Source: Nemertoderma westbladi
Lineage: Eukaryota; Xenacoelomorpha; Nemertodermatida; Nemertodermatidae
Direction: 5' to 3'
NCBI GenBank assembly: GCA_032718475.1
Contig: JAUCBJ010006807.1
Location: 1 to 64,000 of the forward strand
Length of the DNA: 64,000 nt
This document shows, piece after piece, positions 52,332 through 63,500 of the stretch (positions within the stretch are counted from its first letter, which is position 1; each line of letters begins with the position of its first letter). The notes under the pieces were generated by a model. The model saw only the letters and a list, made by a program, of their open reading frames with translations, was not told the DNA's origin and searched no databases. The position numbers and the translations under genes were made by a program.

Positions 52332-52522
52332 GTCGATTGTATGACCCATTGTGTTTCATTAGTCCAGTGATCCTACATGCCAGGATCATACTGTGCAGCA
52401 TTTGGCAAGCCGGACTGGAATGGGACGATCTCATCCCAGAAAAGTTAGCTGAGCAATGGAGGGACTGGGAAGCCCAACTGACGTTCTTATAAGACTATAC
52501 CATACCAAGGGTATACTTTCCT

Positions 52523-53587
52523 TTGCAGACCATCTTTCCTGTCGATTTGGAGCTTCACAGCTTTAGTGACGCTAGTAAGGATGGACTGGGGGTTACTTTG
52601 TATCTTAGACAACAAGTGACATCAGACAGCTATGAAGTGTCTCTCGTTACTTCAAGGGCTAGAACAATGCCGTTGAAGTATATGACTGTACCTTGTGGAG
52701 AGCTGCAAGCTGGGACGATATCCACCGATATTGTCAGTCTAGTTCAATGCGAGCTGGAGGCTAATGTGAAGGTCACATATTGGACGGATGCGACGTTGGT
52801 ACTTTGGTACATAATCATTGAAACATTCAAGTTCAAGACTTTCATAGCCAACAGACGGGCTGAAATATTAGACCGGTCCCTCAAACAAGATTGGCGTCAC
52901 TGTCCAGGGAAGCTGAACCCAGCTGACATCGTGTCACGGGGGATGCTACCGATCGACTTTTGTAAACCGGACAATAAATCCTCTTGGTTTAGAGGACCCG
53001 ATTTCCTTCAACGACCATCAGACGAATGGCCACTGTTATTCGACGCAACAACTAACACCATACCGGAGGGTGCCGAGATAAAATTCGACACTGTTGTCAA
53101 GTCCAAAGCGAAAGCCAACGCCAAGGTCAAGAGGAAACAAGGACAGACAAAATCTGATGACCTGGACATTAGACCTGACATTACGCCAGACGTCTCACCA
53201 GACCTTCGACCAGACGTTCATACGAATCTTTCACTGGAAGTTCCGCAGGAGATTTCACCAGATGTTTTGCCGGATTTTTCACCAGATGTCTCGCTAGATT
53301 ATTCACCAGAAGCGACACCAGATTGTTCTCCGGATTGTTCGCCAGATTGTTTTATGGAACTCTCAAAAGATTGTCTACCGGACATTTCGCCAGACTTTCC
53401 ACCAGATATCTCGACAGACTGTCCACTAGACTTTGGACCAGACATTCTGACAGAAGCTATGCCAGACTTTTTTTGGGACAGACGACAGGCGCTATGTCTC
53501 ACCAGACGTCTCTTTAGACTGTTCGTCGGATGCCTCACCAGACTGTCTACTAGACACTCCATTGGACGACCCATTGGAGCGGACTAG
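52523..53587 (+). pseudogene. pol: BEL/Pao element D-plus: RNase H followed by a Pro-Asp repeat domain
   Basis: RNase H motifs SFSDASKDGLG, GELQAG and TYWTDATLVL, then the typical end CPGKLNPADIVSRG. Instead of going straight to the integrase, the frame has about 110 residues of Ser-Pro-Asp repeats (53170-53480), then loses coding character. The repeat is acidic and probably disordered. It may be a lineage-specific expansion by a 12-bp-type repeat. Confidence 0.75.
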
Positions 53588-53784
53588 TACACACTTATTA
53601 GGTATTAACAACTTACTGAATTTGACTTCTTTGGAGGAAGGTGTGGCCACAGCGATCACACTCCGCTCAAGGAAAATACTTGACTTACCGTCAAGTATTG
53701 ATACCGCAACACCATGAGTTACAGCGCGCTATGATACTGGACGCACATGTATGACTCAAACAGGTAGGTAGACATCACTGTTTA

Positions 53785-54372
53785 TCACACTTATGCAAAA
53801 GGTTCGTACTGATTAGGCCTAGCAAGGCACTGAGTTTGGTATCATGGAACTGTATGATTTGTAAGAAGGTGCACGCGGCAAGGATAGGACACCAAGAAAT
53901 GAGTGAACTACCACTAGCGAGATTACAGGCTTTTAGACCCCCTTTCACTGAGACCAGGATAGACTGTTTTGGACCCATAATCCCGCAACGCGGAAGGGTA
54001 CAGGTAAAACGTTGGGGATTGATCTTCACTTGCATGGCCAGCAGAGCTGTCCATATTGAGCGTGTGACAGACTTATCCACCAACGCCTTTATCCTAGCCT
54101 TACGGTGATTTATCGCTAGACATGGATTGGTCAAATCCATTTAATGCGACCAAGGGACTAACTTTGTTGGTGCACGGAACGAAATCACCAGAGCTTTAAA
54201 GGAGTTGGACCAAAACCAGATTTCCGAGGAACTACGTCCTCACCATATTGTTTGGAACTTTAACACTTCCGACAGTCTGTGGAGAGGCGGCGTTTGGGAA
54301 AGGCTGATTGGCTCAATTAAGACGGCTATGGCGAAAGTAATACTGACGCAACACATATTAACAGACGACCAA
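53785..54372 (+). pseudogene. pol: BEL/Pao element D-plus: integrase, with stops
   Basis: Zinc-domain remnant (CMICKKVHAA), core with first Asp (RIDCFGPI), FTCMASRAVHIE, then stops at 54108 and near 54143, and CDQGTNFVGARNE and GGVWERLIGSIKTAMAK in the same general frame. The match to 29950-30735 is close. It ends abruptly at about 54372 where element B sequence begins. Confidence 0.8.
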
Positions 54373-55541
54373 AAGGTACAATAGTAGTCCTATCCCTTTC
54401 CATCCTGTCTTCCTACTCAAGTTCCCCCTTTTCAGTATGCCTCCCAATCGGACTGGCGTCTCTTCCGGACACTCCTCTGGAGTATTGTTCTCCGGACATC
54501 TCGCCGTCCACTCCTCTTCATCTCCATACCGATGCTTGCTGGGAAATCTATTCTCCTCCGCCCCCTCTCTTACTGTTGCTTCCCTGTCTGGCTCTACTAT
54601 CTCCTGTTTCTCCTCTTCATCCTCTGCGTCTACGGTGCCTGGTATCATGCACCCATGGTAACATGTCGTTACTGATCGACCGCCCTCTCCTAATATCTTA
54701 ACTGGTACTACCCCGAGTAGTACTTTTCTCTTCTTTCTGGCCACTGTCGTGCTTGTAGCCATTGCCTGGCCTCCAGTCTCGGACTCTCTAACTGCTGTTT
54801 CTATACACTCTCCGGATCTGTGTCCTTCTACCACACATCGATGACATAGTCCGTTTGCGTCTGTGTAGGTTATACGATCTTGTTCGGGCAACGCTTGCCA
54901 GTGCTTACAACTCCTGGTCTTATGGGTTCCGTCCCGATGTAATTGACATTCGAATCCTGGATTATAGCGTTCCCTGTACCGTCCCTCACGTATCGCGCCT
55001 AGGTTTATATGTACCGATTTAGTGTTTTGGTTGTCTGTACTCGGCCTACTGGGTATATTGGGATTATGTTTATTTGTGTTGTTATTTTCTTTCTGTCCCT
55101 GCCACGGTGTGGCCCTACTGCCAGCTAACTGTGGACTAGCAGTCCCCTGTATGGCCGCGTGTGGGAGCGACTGTCCGCACAACCTATTCTCGTCCAAGGG
55201 GTTCGATGTTCTTGCTCCTATTGGGGTATATTGTTGATATTGTGATGGGGGAATGTCACCCTGTCCCCCCCCCCCCCCCCCCGCCGGTATGTTTGGTACT
55301 GGGTTTGATGTTAATATATTGGGGCCCATGCACCTATCCGCAATAATTCCCCCCTCCCCTGGGTATATGTAATGTCCTTGTGTATTATAGTCATGCTGCT
55401 GTACTGGTACCGATATAGGCATATCTACTTCTCGCATACCTTCCGGTATGTACCACGCGGCTTCCGGGTTTAATCCCGTTGTTCGCGCTACCTTATTGCC
55501 TACTCTATCTCTCCCAGCATGGCCTATAATAGTACGTGCAG
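54373..55541 (-). pseudogene. gag: Element B gag C-terminus, zinc knuckle and protease remnant
   Basis: From the LTR at 55542 the frame runs through gag (a Gly run coded by about 18 C at 55265-55282), the region QSLPHAAIQGT corresponding to QSLPYAATQGT in element A, and knuckles (CQLHRDGTHKTRSC; CHRCVVEGHRSGEC). Unlike element A there is no stop between gag and pol. After GEGGRSVTT the protease active site is missing and the sequence jumps to a stretch matching the linker about 180 residues further on in A. It ends against element D-plus. Confidence 0.8.
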
Positions 55542-56084
55542 TGTGACGGGATCCAGGAGGGATCCCGATTTATCCGATGTGGTAATTTAGTCCACGCGTC
55601 CCCGCCGTGTATAAGGGTGAAATAAAGGTAACTGAGTTCTGAAGTTCGGTGTATAATAATAATAGGGCATAGGATATAGATATAGGTATAATGTGTACAA
55701 GGCGGGATACGGTAACTAAAGTCCCGTGATCCCCTAACTAAACTAATTGACTGTACCCTACGCTAGCACTGCTGCACTGAGATAACTGAATCACTGATTA
55801 ATAGGTTATTGGTTATATTGCACGGTGGCCTTACTGCTACTCAATCGATGCCATTCCCCCCTCTGATTGGTTAATACCCTTGTTGGCGCCCCGTGGAGTA
55901 TTCCCGTTCACTCCACCTGTTCTCCTCTGGGTTAGGGGTTTGGCCCCTGACCCTCTATTGTGTGCTCTCCTTCCCACTCTTATTGGGATGGCACGAGTTG
56001 GTTAATTGCCCAATCTCGTGGCTCCCAATATTGCTTATCGGCTTACAACTTTATGGGGTGTTGGCGGGATTGAATAAGCTAACA
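55542..56084 (-). repeat. 3' LTR of element C (family A, second copy)
   Basis: 543 bp, nearly identical to 47088-47629 and 30736-31273. Its outer flank is TGCAG (55537-55541); the inner side is the polypurine run 56085-56093. Confidence 0.9.
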
Positions 56085-56093
56085 CTCCCCCCC

Positions 56094-56793
56094 ATGCTAT
56101 CTTCCCGGTAAGAAGATAGCATCAACCAAAAAGTGCGTTACAATCCCGCTGGATCCCGATCTAGTATCGGGTGTGGGGTGGAATTCTTTTCTCTAGGAGC
56201 CGGCTTTCCAGGCCGCCCCCTATGGGTATGATAACGCTACCCTGTGTGCCTGGCGTCTCATGTCGGGCCGATCGCGCTCACCTCTTCACACGACCTTTGT
56301 TTCCCCAACACTTTCGCCCTATCTCACCTTCACTCTCACCCTAGCTCTCTCACATTCGGACCTCCCCGTCCCTTACTCAGCCTCTTATTCTCCCCTCCCA
56401 CACTCTAGAATCGCGTCCGCACTCTCTTTGCACTCCACTCTATCACTCCGTCCCTCAACCTCACTTCGACTGTTTTATCTCTCCTGACGAACCTCCCCCC
56501 CCCTCTCGTGCCGTCGCACTCGAGAAGTATGAAATTGTCAGTTGTCTCGTCCATAGTGCCATAGTCAGTTATTCCCCCCAGTCCCACTAGCTAGTTGAGA
56601 AAGGTTGTATGACTATAGTACTTACTCCAAACGTATGTATTTTACTGCTAATCACTACGTACGTACATACAAATTGCACTTATATGATTATTTGCATTAA
56701 TTAAATTTATACTTAATAGTTCGTACGTTACATGCGGCGCCTTCCAGGCGCACCACGTCCCAGTCTCAGTCTCATTCCCTCGTCTCCGGGAAC
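56094..56793 (-). other. 3' untranslated region of element C
   Basis: Non-coding and nearly identical to the same interval of element A. Confidence 0.6.
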
Positions 56794-59327
56794 TTATCTG
56801 TACCTCCTCACGTCCTCTTCCCTGGCCCGTTTCTTGGTTATCACCGCTCCTCTGGCATCATCCGCTTTCTGCTTCCGGACCTTCGCTGCCACTTCCTTGC
56901 TGATCCCGGTCGTCGGCTCCTTGGGCGCTGGTGTTATTAATGCCCGATACCGCTTCGCCGGTGGCCCCTCAGAATGGCCTGGTTGTCTCCCTCGTGTGGC
57001 GTCCCATAGGATCATTTTCATTGCCTTTGGTACGTGTTCCGCCAAGAAATCCCTAAACTCCCTCCGGTTCTCTGGTGTCCACCTGTCCAGGTACCGTTGC
57101 GTGTTCATAACTCCGGCGAACGATGCCGCCGTTGCTACCTCTTGATAGGTAAACGGTAACCTTCGCTTTATGATTTCCATGTGGGTCTCCTGGTTTATGA
57201 GGAAGAAACCCCACTTGAACTCTTGGGCCTTCATGCGCTGGCGCGTCATGGCCCCGACGTCGGCCCACTCCTCGAACCTCGTGAACTTCTCCTCGTCGCT
57301 CATCCAGTCGCACTCGCGTCCGTAGTGCCCCCGAAAGTGGCACTTTGGACATCGGTTATGCAACCGTGGACACGCCCCCATCCTGTGACTTGGTTCTCTA
57401 CAGTAGAGACAAAAGGTTCCCCGTTGGAACCGGTATAGGCAGCTGCTTTCCTGATGGGTCTGTCTCCCACAGTAGTCGCATCCGAGTACCAATGTCTCCC
57501 GTCCCACCTCGTCTTTCGTCCCAAGCGATCTCCGCGGTCTATGGAGTCGCTGGTAGGCGAACTTCTCTACGTTGCTCTCCCTGTTTACGTCGATCTCTCC
57601 GCCCCTCTCGGGCATCGTCTCCCCGAATACTATCCGTGGTGCCGTCCCCGGTTGCTCGCCCAACCTGATGGTGCTCCCCGCGAAATCCATCGCCGGCTCC
57701 TCGTGCACCCAGGTCCGCTTGCCGGATCTGTTCCAGAAGGCCCTCGCCCCACTGGCCGTCACCACCCTTCCGCCAACCCAGTCCGTGTCCGAGTGGCCTA
57801 TCCTCTCGATGGGCGGCATCTCTCCGAACTCGTCGTCGTCGTCCTCCTCTTCGGTAGTGTCTCCAATCCCGGTATCCCGATGGATCCACTATGTCCCTTC
57901 CCGCCTTGGCTCTCGCCCGTAGCTCTCCATCCCTCTAGCTCCCTTAACTTCCTTGGCGGTTGGTCGCCCTCGGCGCCCGCTGGTATGGGCATCGTTTGCA
58001 ACCCCGACGTCGACTGTTTCGGCGATCCCACCGTCCATCCCAATTCTCGCCCTAGAGACTCCCCCGAACTCCCTGACGAAGTCCAATGAAGTTCGTCTAG
58101 GCCCGCCTGTTCCTCGAAGCCGTAACTCTGTGCCCTGGCCTCCTCTTCCCTCTCCTCTGCTTCTATCCTCTCCCGTCTAGCGACTTCTTCCAGTCGCTTT
58201 GCTTCTCGTCTGTCCGCCTCTAGCTGCTCCCATCTCTGATACGGTGTATCTGTCTCCCCGTCTACCAGATGTCGGCTGTTGTAGTACACCGACTCGCCCT
58301 TCAGCCCCGGGTGGTCTACCAGACCGTCAAAGGCCACTTTAAAGGCTCTCCTGTAGCTTAGGGGTGATCCCGATAACAGAAATGCCCCTGGTTCCCTTTC
58401 GATAACTACGGTCATGAATAAGTTAAGCAAACTTATCATCATCCAGTCCTCCTGCAGGATATATCGCTTCTGATATACCTTTATCGCTCCTCTGCGAAAC
58501 TGATATACCTCCTGCTTTCCCGGTCTCGCTCCCCACTTCAGCGAGTTCGCTAGTTCTGCTCCGTATTCTTCCCTAAACTTCCCCCAATCCATCGGTTTGT
58601 GGCATACGAGCCCCAATAATTGGCCCATCGCCACCGCCCCGCATTGGCCTGTGTTCTCGACCACCCCCAATCCATCCGGTGCCGTCATAGCCATAAAGAC
58701 TTTCTGCATATCCAGGAGGTTGGTGGCGTCCGGACCGATGATCCTCTCCGCGTCCTCGCGAATCGCCGATCCCACTTTCGTCGTCGACTTCTCTCTTACT
58801 AAGACTTGTACCGCTTTCGGCAGTCGGTCTAATTTCGGCCCGTCCTTCTTCCCATACGTCCCTAGGTCGAATAAGAAGATGTCCCCATTCGGCGCGGCCA
58901 AATGTAGGAGTATGGTCCTGGCCGACCCTGCCGTTCCTCGTCTTGAACCCGCTTCGTCCTCCACGGTTCCCTCGTCATCTAGGATCATATATCCTCCTCT
59001 GTTGACGGACTCTATGAATCTTTTCCAGTCCTTCCTCGGCGATTCCCTCGGATACTTCGGAATCCCGAACTTCGCCTCGTCCCCTTTCACCACGTAGTGG
59101 AAGTGTTGGAAGATCGCGTTATCTAGTGACGGGGTCCCGTAGGTCCCGACCAACCGCTGTTCGTGCGCCTCCCGGAAGTGATCCTGCAGCGCTCGTGCCG
59201 CGTGACCCCTTTCCAACCTCTCGTAGTATCCTCTCGTCTTCTCTTCCGGGTGTCTTTCGGTGAAATCCACCAATATTTCTTTTCCTCCTGACTCCGCCTT
59301 TCTCTTCCTGATCAGCTTACTCGCCAT
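56794..59327 (-). pseudogene. ORF3 of element C, frameshifted
   Basis: Same protein as in element A (start ATG 59325-59327, exonuclease motifs ILDDEG and KVGSAIRED, three CCHC knuckles). Two extra bases near 57850 break the frame between the exonuclease/linker part (59327-57798) and the knuckle part (57819-56794). The C-terminus here ends in a basic segment (ITKKRAREEDVRRYR) and stops at 56794-56796; this is probably the original end, because element A has an extra base just before it. Confidence 0.8.
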
Positions 59328-59837
59328 TCCGAACACTACACTCGCTCACCTGTAGGGTGGTGCCTTACCAAGGCGCAATACAGATGAGTGTGGTATTTAG
59401 GATGTTTCGTACAGTTCGATAATGGCCTACTTTCTACTTAATTGCGCCTTTCAAGCTAAGTTTTACCTAATTAATTTCGGAGCTAGTAAATCAGCCTAAT
59501 TTACAATTTCTGTCCGTTACTTTTATTATGTTCTAGAACGACTTCGCTTGTGTTGCCACTATTTTCTAACTTTCAGCCCTATTCTATTTATTTGTTTATT
59601 TTTTACTTTGATTCTACTGTCCTACTACTTATTACTGCCTATGGATTTATTCTATTCTCTCTCTGATCCATATTCTGGCCTACTCAGTGGGCCTATGCAG
59701 TACAGCAGTATGCGTCGTGTGGCCACACGATTTATCCAGCTGCACTCATATGCCCCCCTCTCGCTACTAACTCTACTTACTGCTAATTAATATCTATATC
59801 CTATTTACCCCCTTTTACCTCTTACTCCCTCTCTTCT

Positions 59838-60420
59838 AACTAATGGTACTACGTACCCTCTAACTCTAACTAACGGTACTACGTACCTACTAACTCTAAC
59901 TCTAACTAGGTACTACGTACCTACTAACTCTCTTACTATCGGTACTACGTACCCTCTAACTCTAACTCTAACTAGGTACTACGTACCTACTAACTCTCTT
60001 ACTATCGGTACTACGTACCCTCTAACTCTAACTCTAACTAGGTACTACGTACCTACTAACTCTCTAACTATCGGTACTACGTACCCTCTAACTCTAACTC
60101 TAACTAGGTACTACGTACCTACTAACTCTCTAACTATCGGTACTACGTACCCTCTAACTCTAACTCTAACTAGGTACTACGTACCTACTAACTCTCTAAC
60201 TATCGGTACTACGTACCCTCTAACTCTAACTCTAACTAGGTACTATGTACCTACTAACTCTCTAACTATCGGTACTACGTACCTACTAACTAACTCTAGG
60301 TACTACGTACCTACTAACTCTCTAACTCTAGGCACTACGTACCTACTAACTAACTAACTCTAGGTACTACGTACCTAGTAACTCTCTAACTCTAGGTACT
60401 ACGTACCTACTAACTAACTA
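59838..60420. repeat. Tandem array with GGTACTACGTACC hairpin motifs, element C
   Basis: The same 66-bp dimers as at 35026-35925 but about 320 bp shorter, so the copy number differs between the two elements. Confidence 0.9.
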
Positions 60421-60528
60421 ACTATTTTTTATTTATTTTATTTTTTTGTGTGGGAAGGGCGTCTCGCCCTCAATCCCACCCCCCTCAGTCCAAAACTTGG
60501 ACGACTAAACTCCACTCTAACTCCACTT

Positions 60529-63500
60529 CTAAGGTGCCCCTTCTAGAAGACAGCATTTACCTACTGCTCTCCTGTAGGTTTTTCTGTCTTTCGCACCTAT
60601 CTTTCCACCTATCCGCACTTCTACCGATCGGACTCTTCCGTCCTCGTCGGAGTAGGTGCCTACAACTCTCGCCAACCGCCACTGGTTGTTGATGATGGTA
60701 TCATCCGTAACGATTACGAGATCTCCTACTTTTAACTCCCGATTCGGTTTCCTCCACTTGCTTCGCTTATGGAGTGTGGGTAGGTATTCCTCTACCCACC
60801 TCCTCCAATACTCTGCGCTGATTGCTTTAGCTACTTTCCAACTTTGGCGGGAGTGTATATCATCTGGGTCCACACCCCGCATATCGATGGTCGCTGGCCT
60901 TTCCATCAGAAAATGGCTAGGCGTCAGCACGTCTAACGACTCAGGGTCATCATTCTCCGGATATAGCGGTCTGCTATTAATGATCCCCTCGCACTTCGCA
61001 AGTACCGTCCGTAAGACGTCTTCAGTGACCATGTGGGTGTTCATCAGCTTCGTCATTAGACGTTTTGAACTGCCCACCAGTCTTTCGACGCATCCTAGTG
61101 TATGTGGTGCATACGGCGTCCGTCTCTCCCACTTTACTTGTCGTCTCCTCATGGCCGCCCTGACTTCTTCTCCCTCCAAGATGTCTAAGGCCTCTGCCAT
61201 CTCACTCTCTGCGCCCACAAAGTTGGTGCCGTTGTCGCTATATATCACTGCGATCGTCCCACCTTTGCGGTCCCTAAACCTTTCTAAGGCGTTAATGAAC
61301 GCTGATGCGGTTGCATCTTGGGCGAGTTCTATCCCCACCGCCCGCGTATTGTTGCATACGAAGATAATGCCGTAACGTTTCTCCGTGTGTCGCATCACTT
61401 TGATCTTTATCGGCCCGAACATGTCCACACCGCAATGCGTAAATGGCGGGTCGTGCTGTCTTACCCTACTCGCCGGTAGTGGCGCCATCTCCTGTACGGC
61501 TCGCTCCTTCTTCGCTCGTCGGCAGGTCTGGCACTGCCCCACTACCGCTTTCACCTTCTTCCTTAATTGTTTGACCCAATAGGTCCTTCTTATCTCTGTG
61601 AGGGTTCGGTTGGTGCCCCCATGCAATATCGATTTATGGGAGTCCCATATAATCTGGTGGACTATTGGCGATCCTGTGGGAATGATGATGGGTTTCGGTG
61701 GCACGACTATACTGTTGTTATATCCCACCCTAGAATTCATTACTAGAATCCCATCGTCGTTTAGTTGTGGCGACAGCGTGATCAACTCGCTATCCCGTCG
61801 GAGGTGCTGTTGGTTACCGACGCGTTCCACCTCGTCGCCGTAGTTCTTGCGTTGTTCATAGCGGATCACTGCCTTGGCCGCTCCTTCCAGATCTATGGTT
61901 GTCCTGGTCTTCTTGTCCTTGCCGACTCCCGCAAGGAAATTCCCAAAGGCTCTCCAGTACGCCACTAGTTTCTTGGTCTTATACCAACTAGAACTGTAGC
62001 TGAGGAGTTTATCCGTCGGGTTATCGCACAGTTCCCTTCCTGGTTGCACGTCCCTAATCTCCCTCACCATCTGGGAGTATATCTCTTCTCCCTCCGAATC
62101 TCCCTCTTCTCCTTCTGATACTACTTCCGAGCCCGGGTCCACCTTCCTCATCGGCGGCCAGGCCTCCCTATCGCTCAGAAATTGTGGCCCATGTTGCCAC
62201 AATACTTCCTTCTTCAGGAAAGTGTGGCGTTCCACGCCCCTCGACAGCAAGTCCGCTGGGTTCTCATCTGTTGGGCAGTAGTGCCACCTTTCCAGTTCTG
62301 TGCTCGCCCTTATTTCGTCCACTCTATTCGCGACGAATATCGGGTATCTCGTCTTTTCGTTGTGTAGCCAACCAAGCACTACCATGGAGTCCGTCCAGTA
62401 GTGTGTCTCCACTATGTTGGGAATTGTATCCACTAGGTAGGCTGTGGCTCTAACTCCTAGTCTCGCAGCTGTCAATTCTAACTTGGGAACAGATGCTGAA
62501 TCTGGCGGCGTTGACTTAGCTTTGCTAAAGGCTAGTCTGGGCTTGTGAGGCCCCTCTCGTTGTACTAAATAGAGTGCCGCTCCGTATGCCTCTAACGACG
62601 CGTCGGAGAACATATGTAAGTCCAGATTCGTCATGTTCCCGTCCGGAAAATACACTCGCGGCATGTTGTATGTTCCCATCCTCTCCAAGTCTCCTGTCCA
62701 TTTGCTCCACTGTTTCTTGATGTCCTCTGGTACCTCTACATCCCACTCATCCTTCAATTTATATACTCTCTTGAGTATCTGTTTCCCCGTGACTAGTAGT
62801 GGGGATGCTAGGCCTAGGGGATCGTATATCCTTGCTATATACGATACATAACCCCTCTTCGTATGGGTGTCTGCGCCCTCCTGGCTCAGCTGATACTTCA
62901 GTTCGTCTGTTTTTCTATCCCACACGATTCCCAATGCCTTCTGCTGGGATTCCGTTCTCTTAATCGCCATGTCCTGTCCTTTGGCTGTTGTAGGGTTGTC
63001 CATGGTCGATTCTGGTTTCTTGTCTTCTATTTCCTTGATAAATTCTTCTGAACTGGATTGGAATTTGGTCAGGTTGAAGCCGGATCCTTTCAGGATGTCG
63101 CGAACCTCGCGCCCTGTTTCCAGTATCTCCTCAACCGTATTTCCAGACTCCATACCGTCGTCTACGTAGAAGCCGCGTCTGATCATATCGACGGCCCTAC
63201 TGCTATATCTATCTTCCTTCCCCTTTACCGTGTCTCTCACTGCCATAGTCGTCGTAAATGAGGACGACTTGGCCCCCATGTTTTGTACTACCATCTTATA
63301 TGCCGGTATTATAGGCGGTTCTTCTTCGCCGTTATACCATAAGAAGCGTTGACTATCGCTATCTTCCTCTGTTACTCGGACTTGGTTGAACATGCCTTCT
63401 ATGTCACACGTGAAGGCGTGTTTCCCATTCCTAAATCTAAGTAGTACTTCTATGCCCGAATTGTATATGTTTGGGCCCTCTAGTAGGTAATCGTTTAAGC

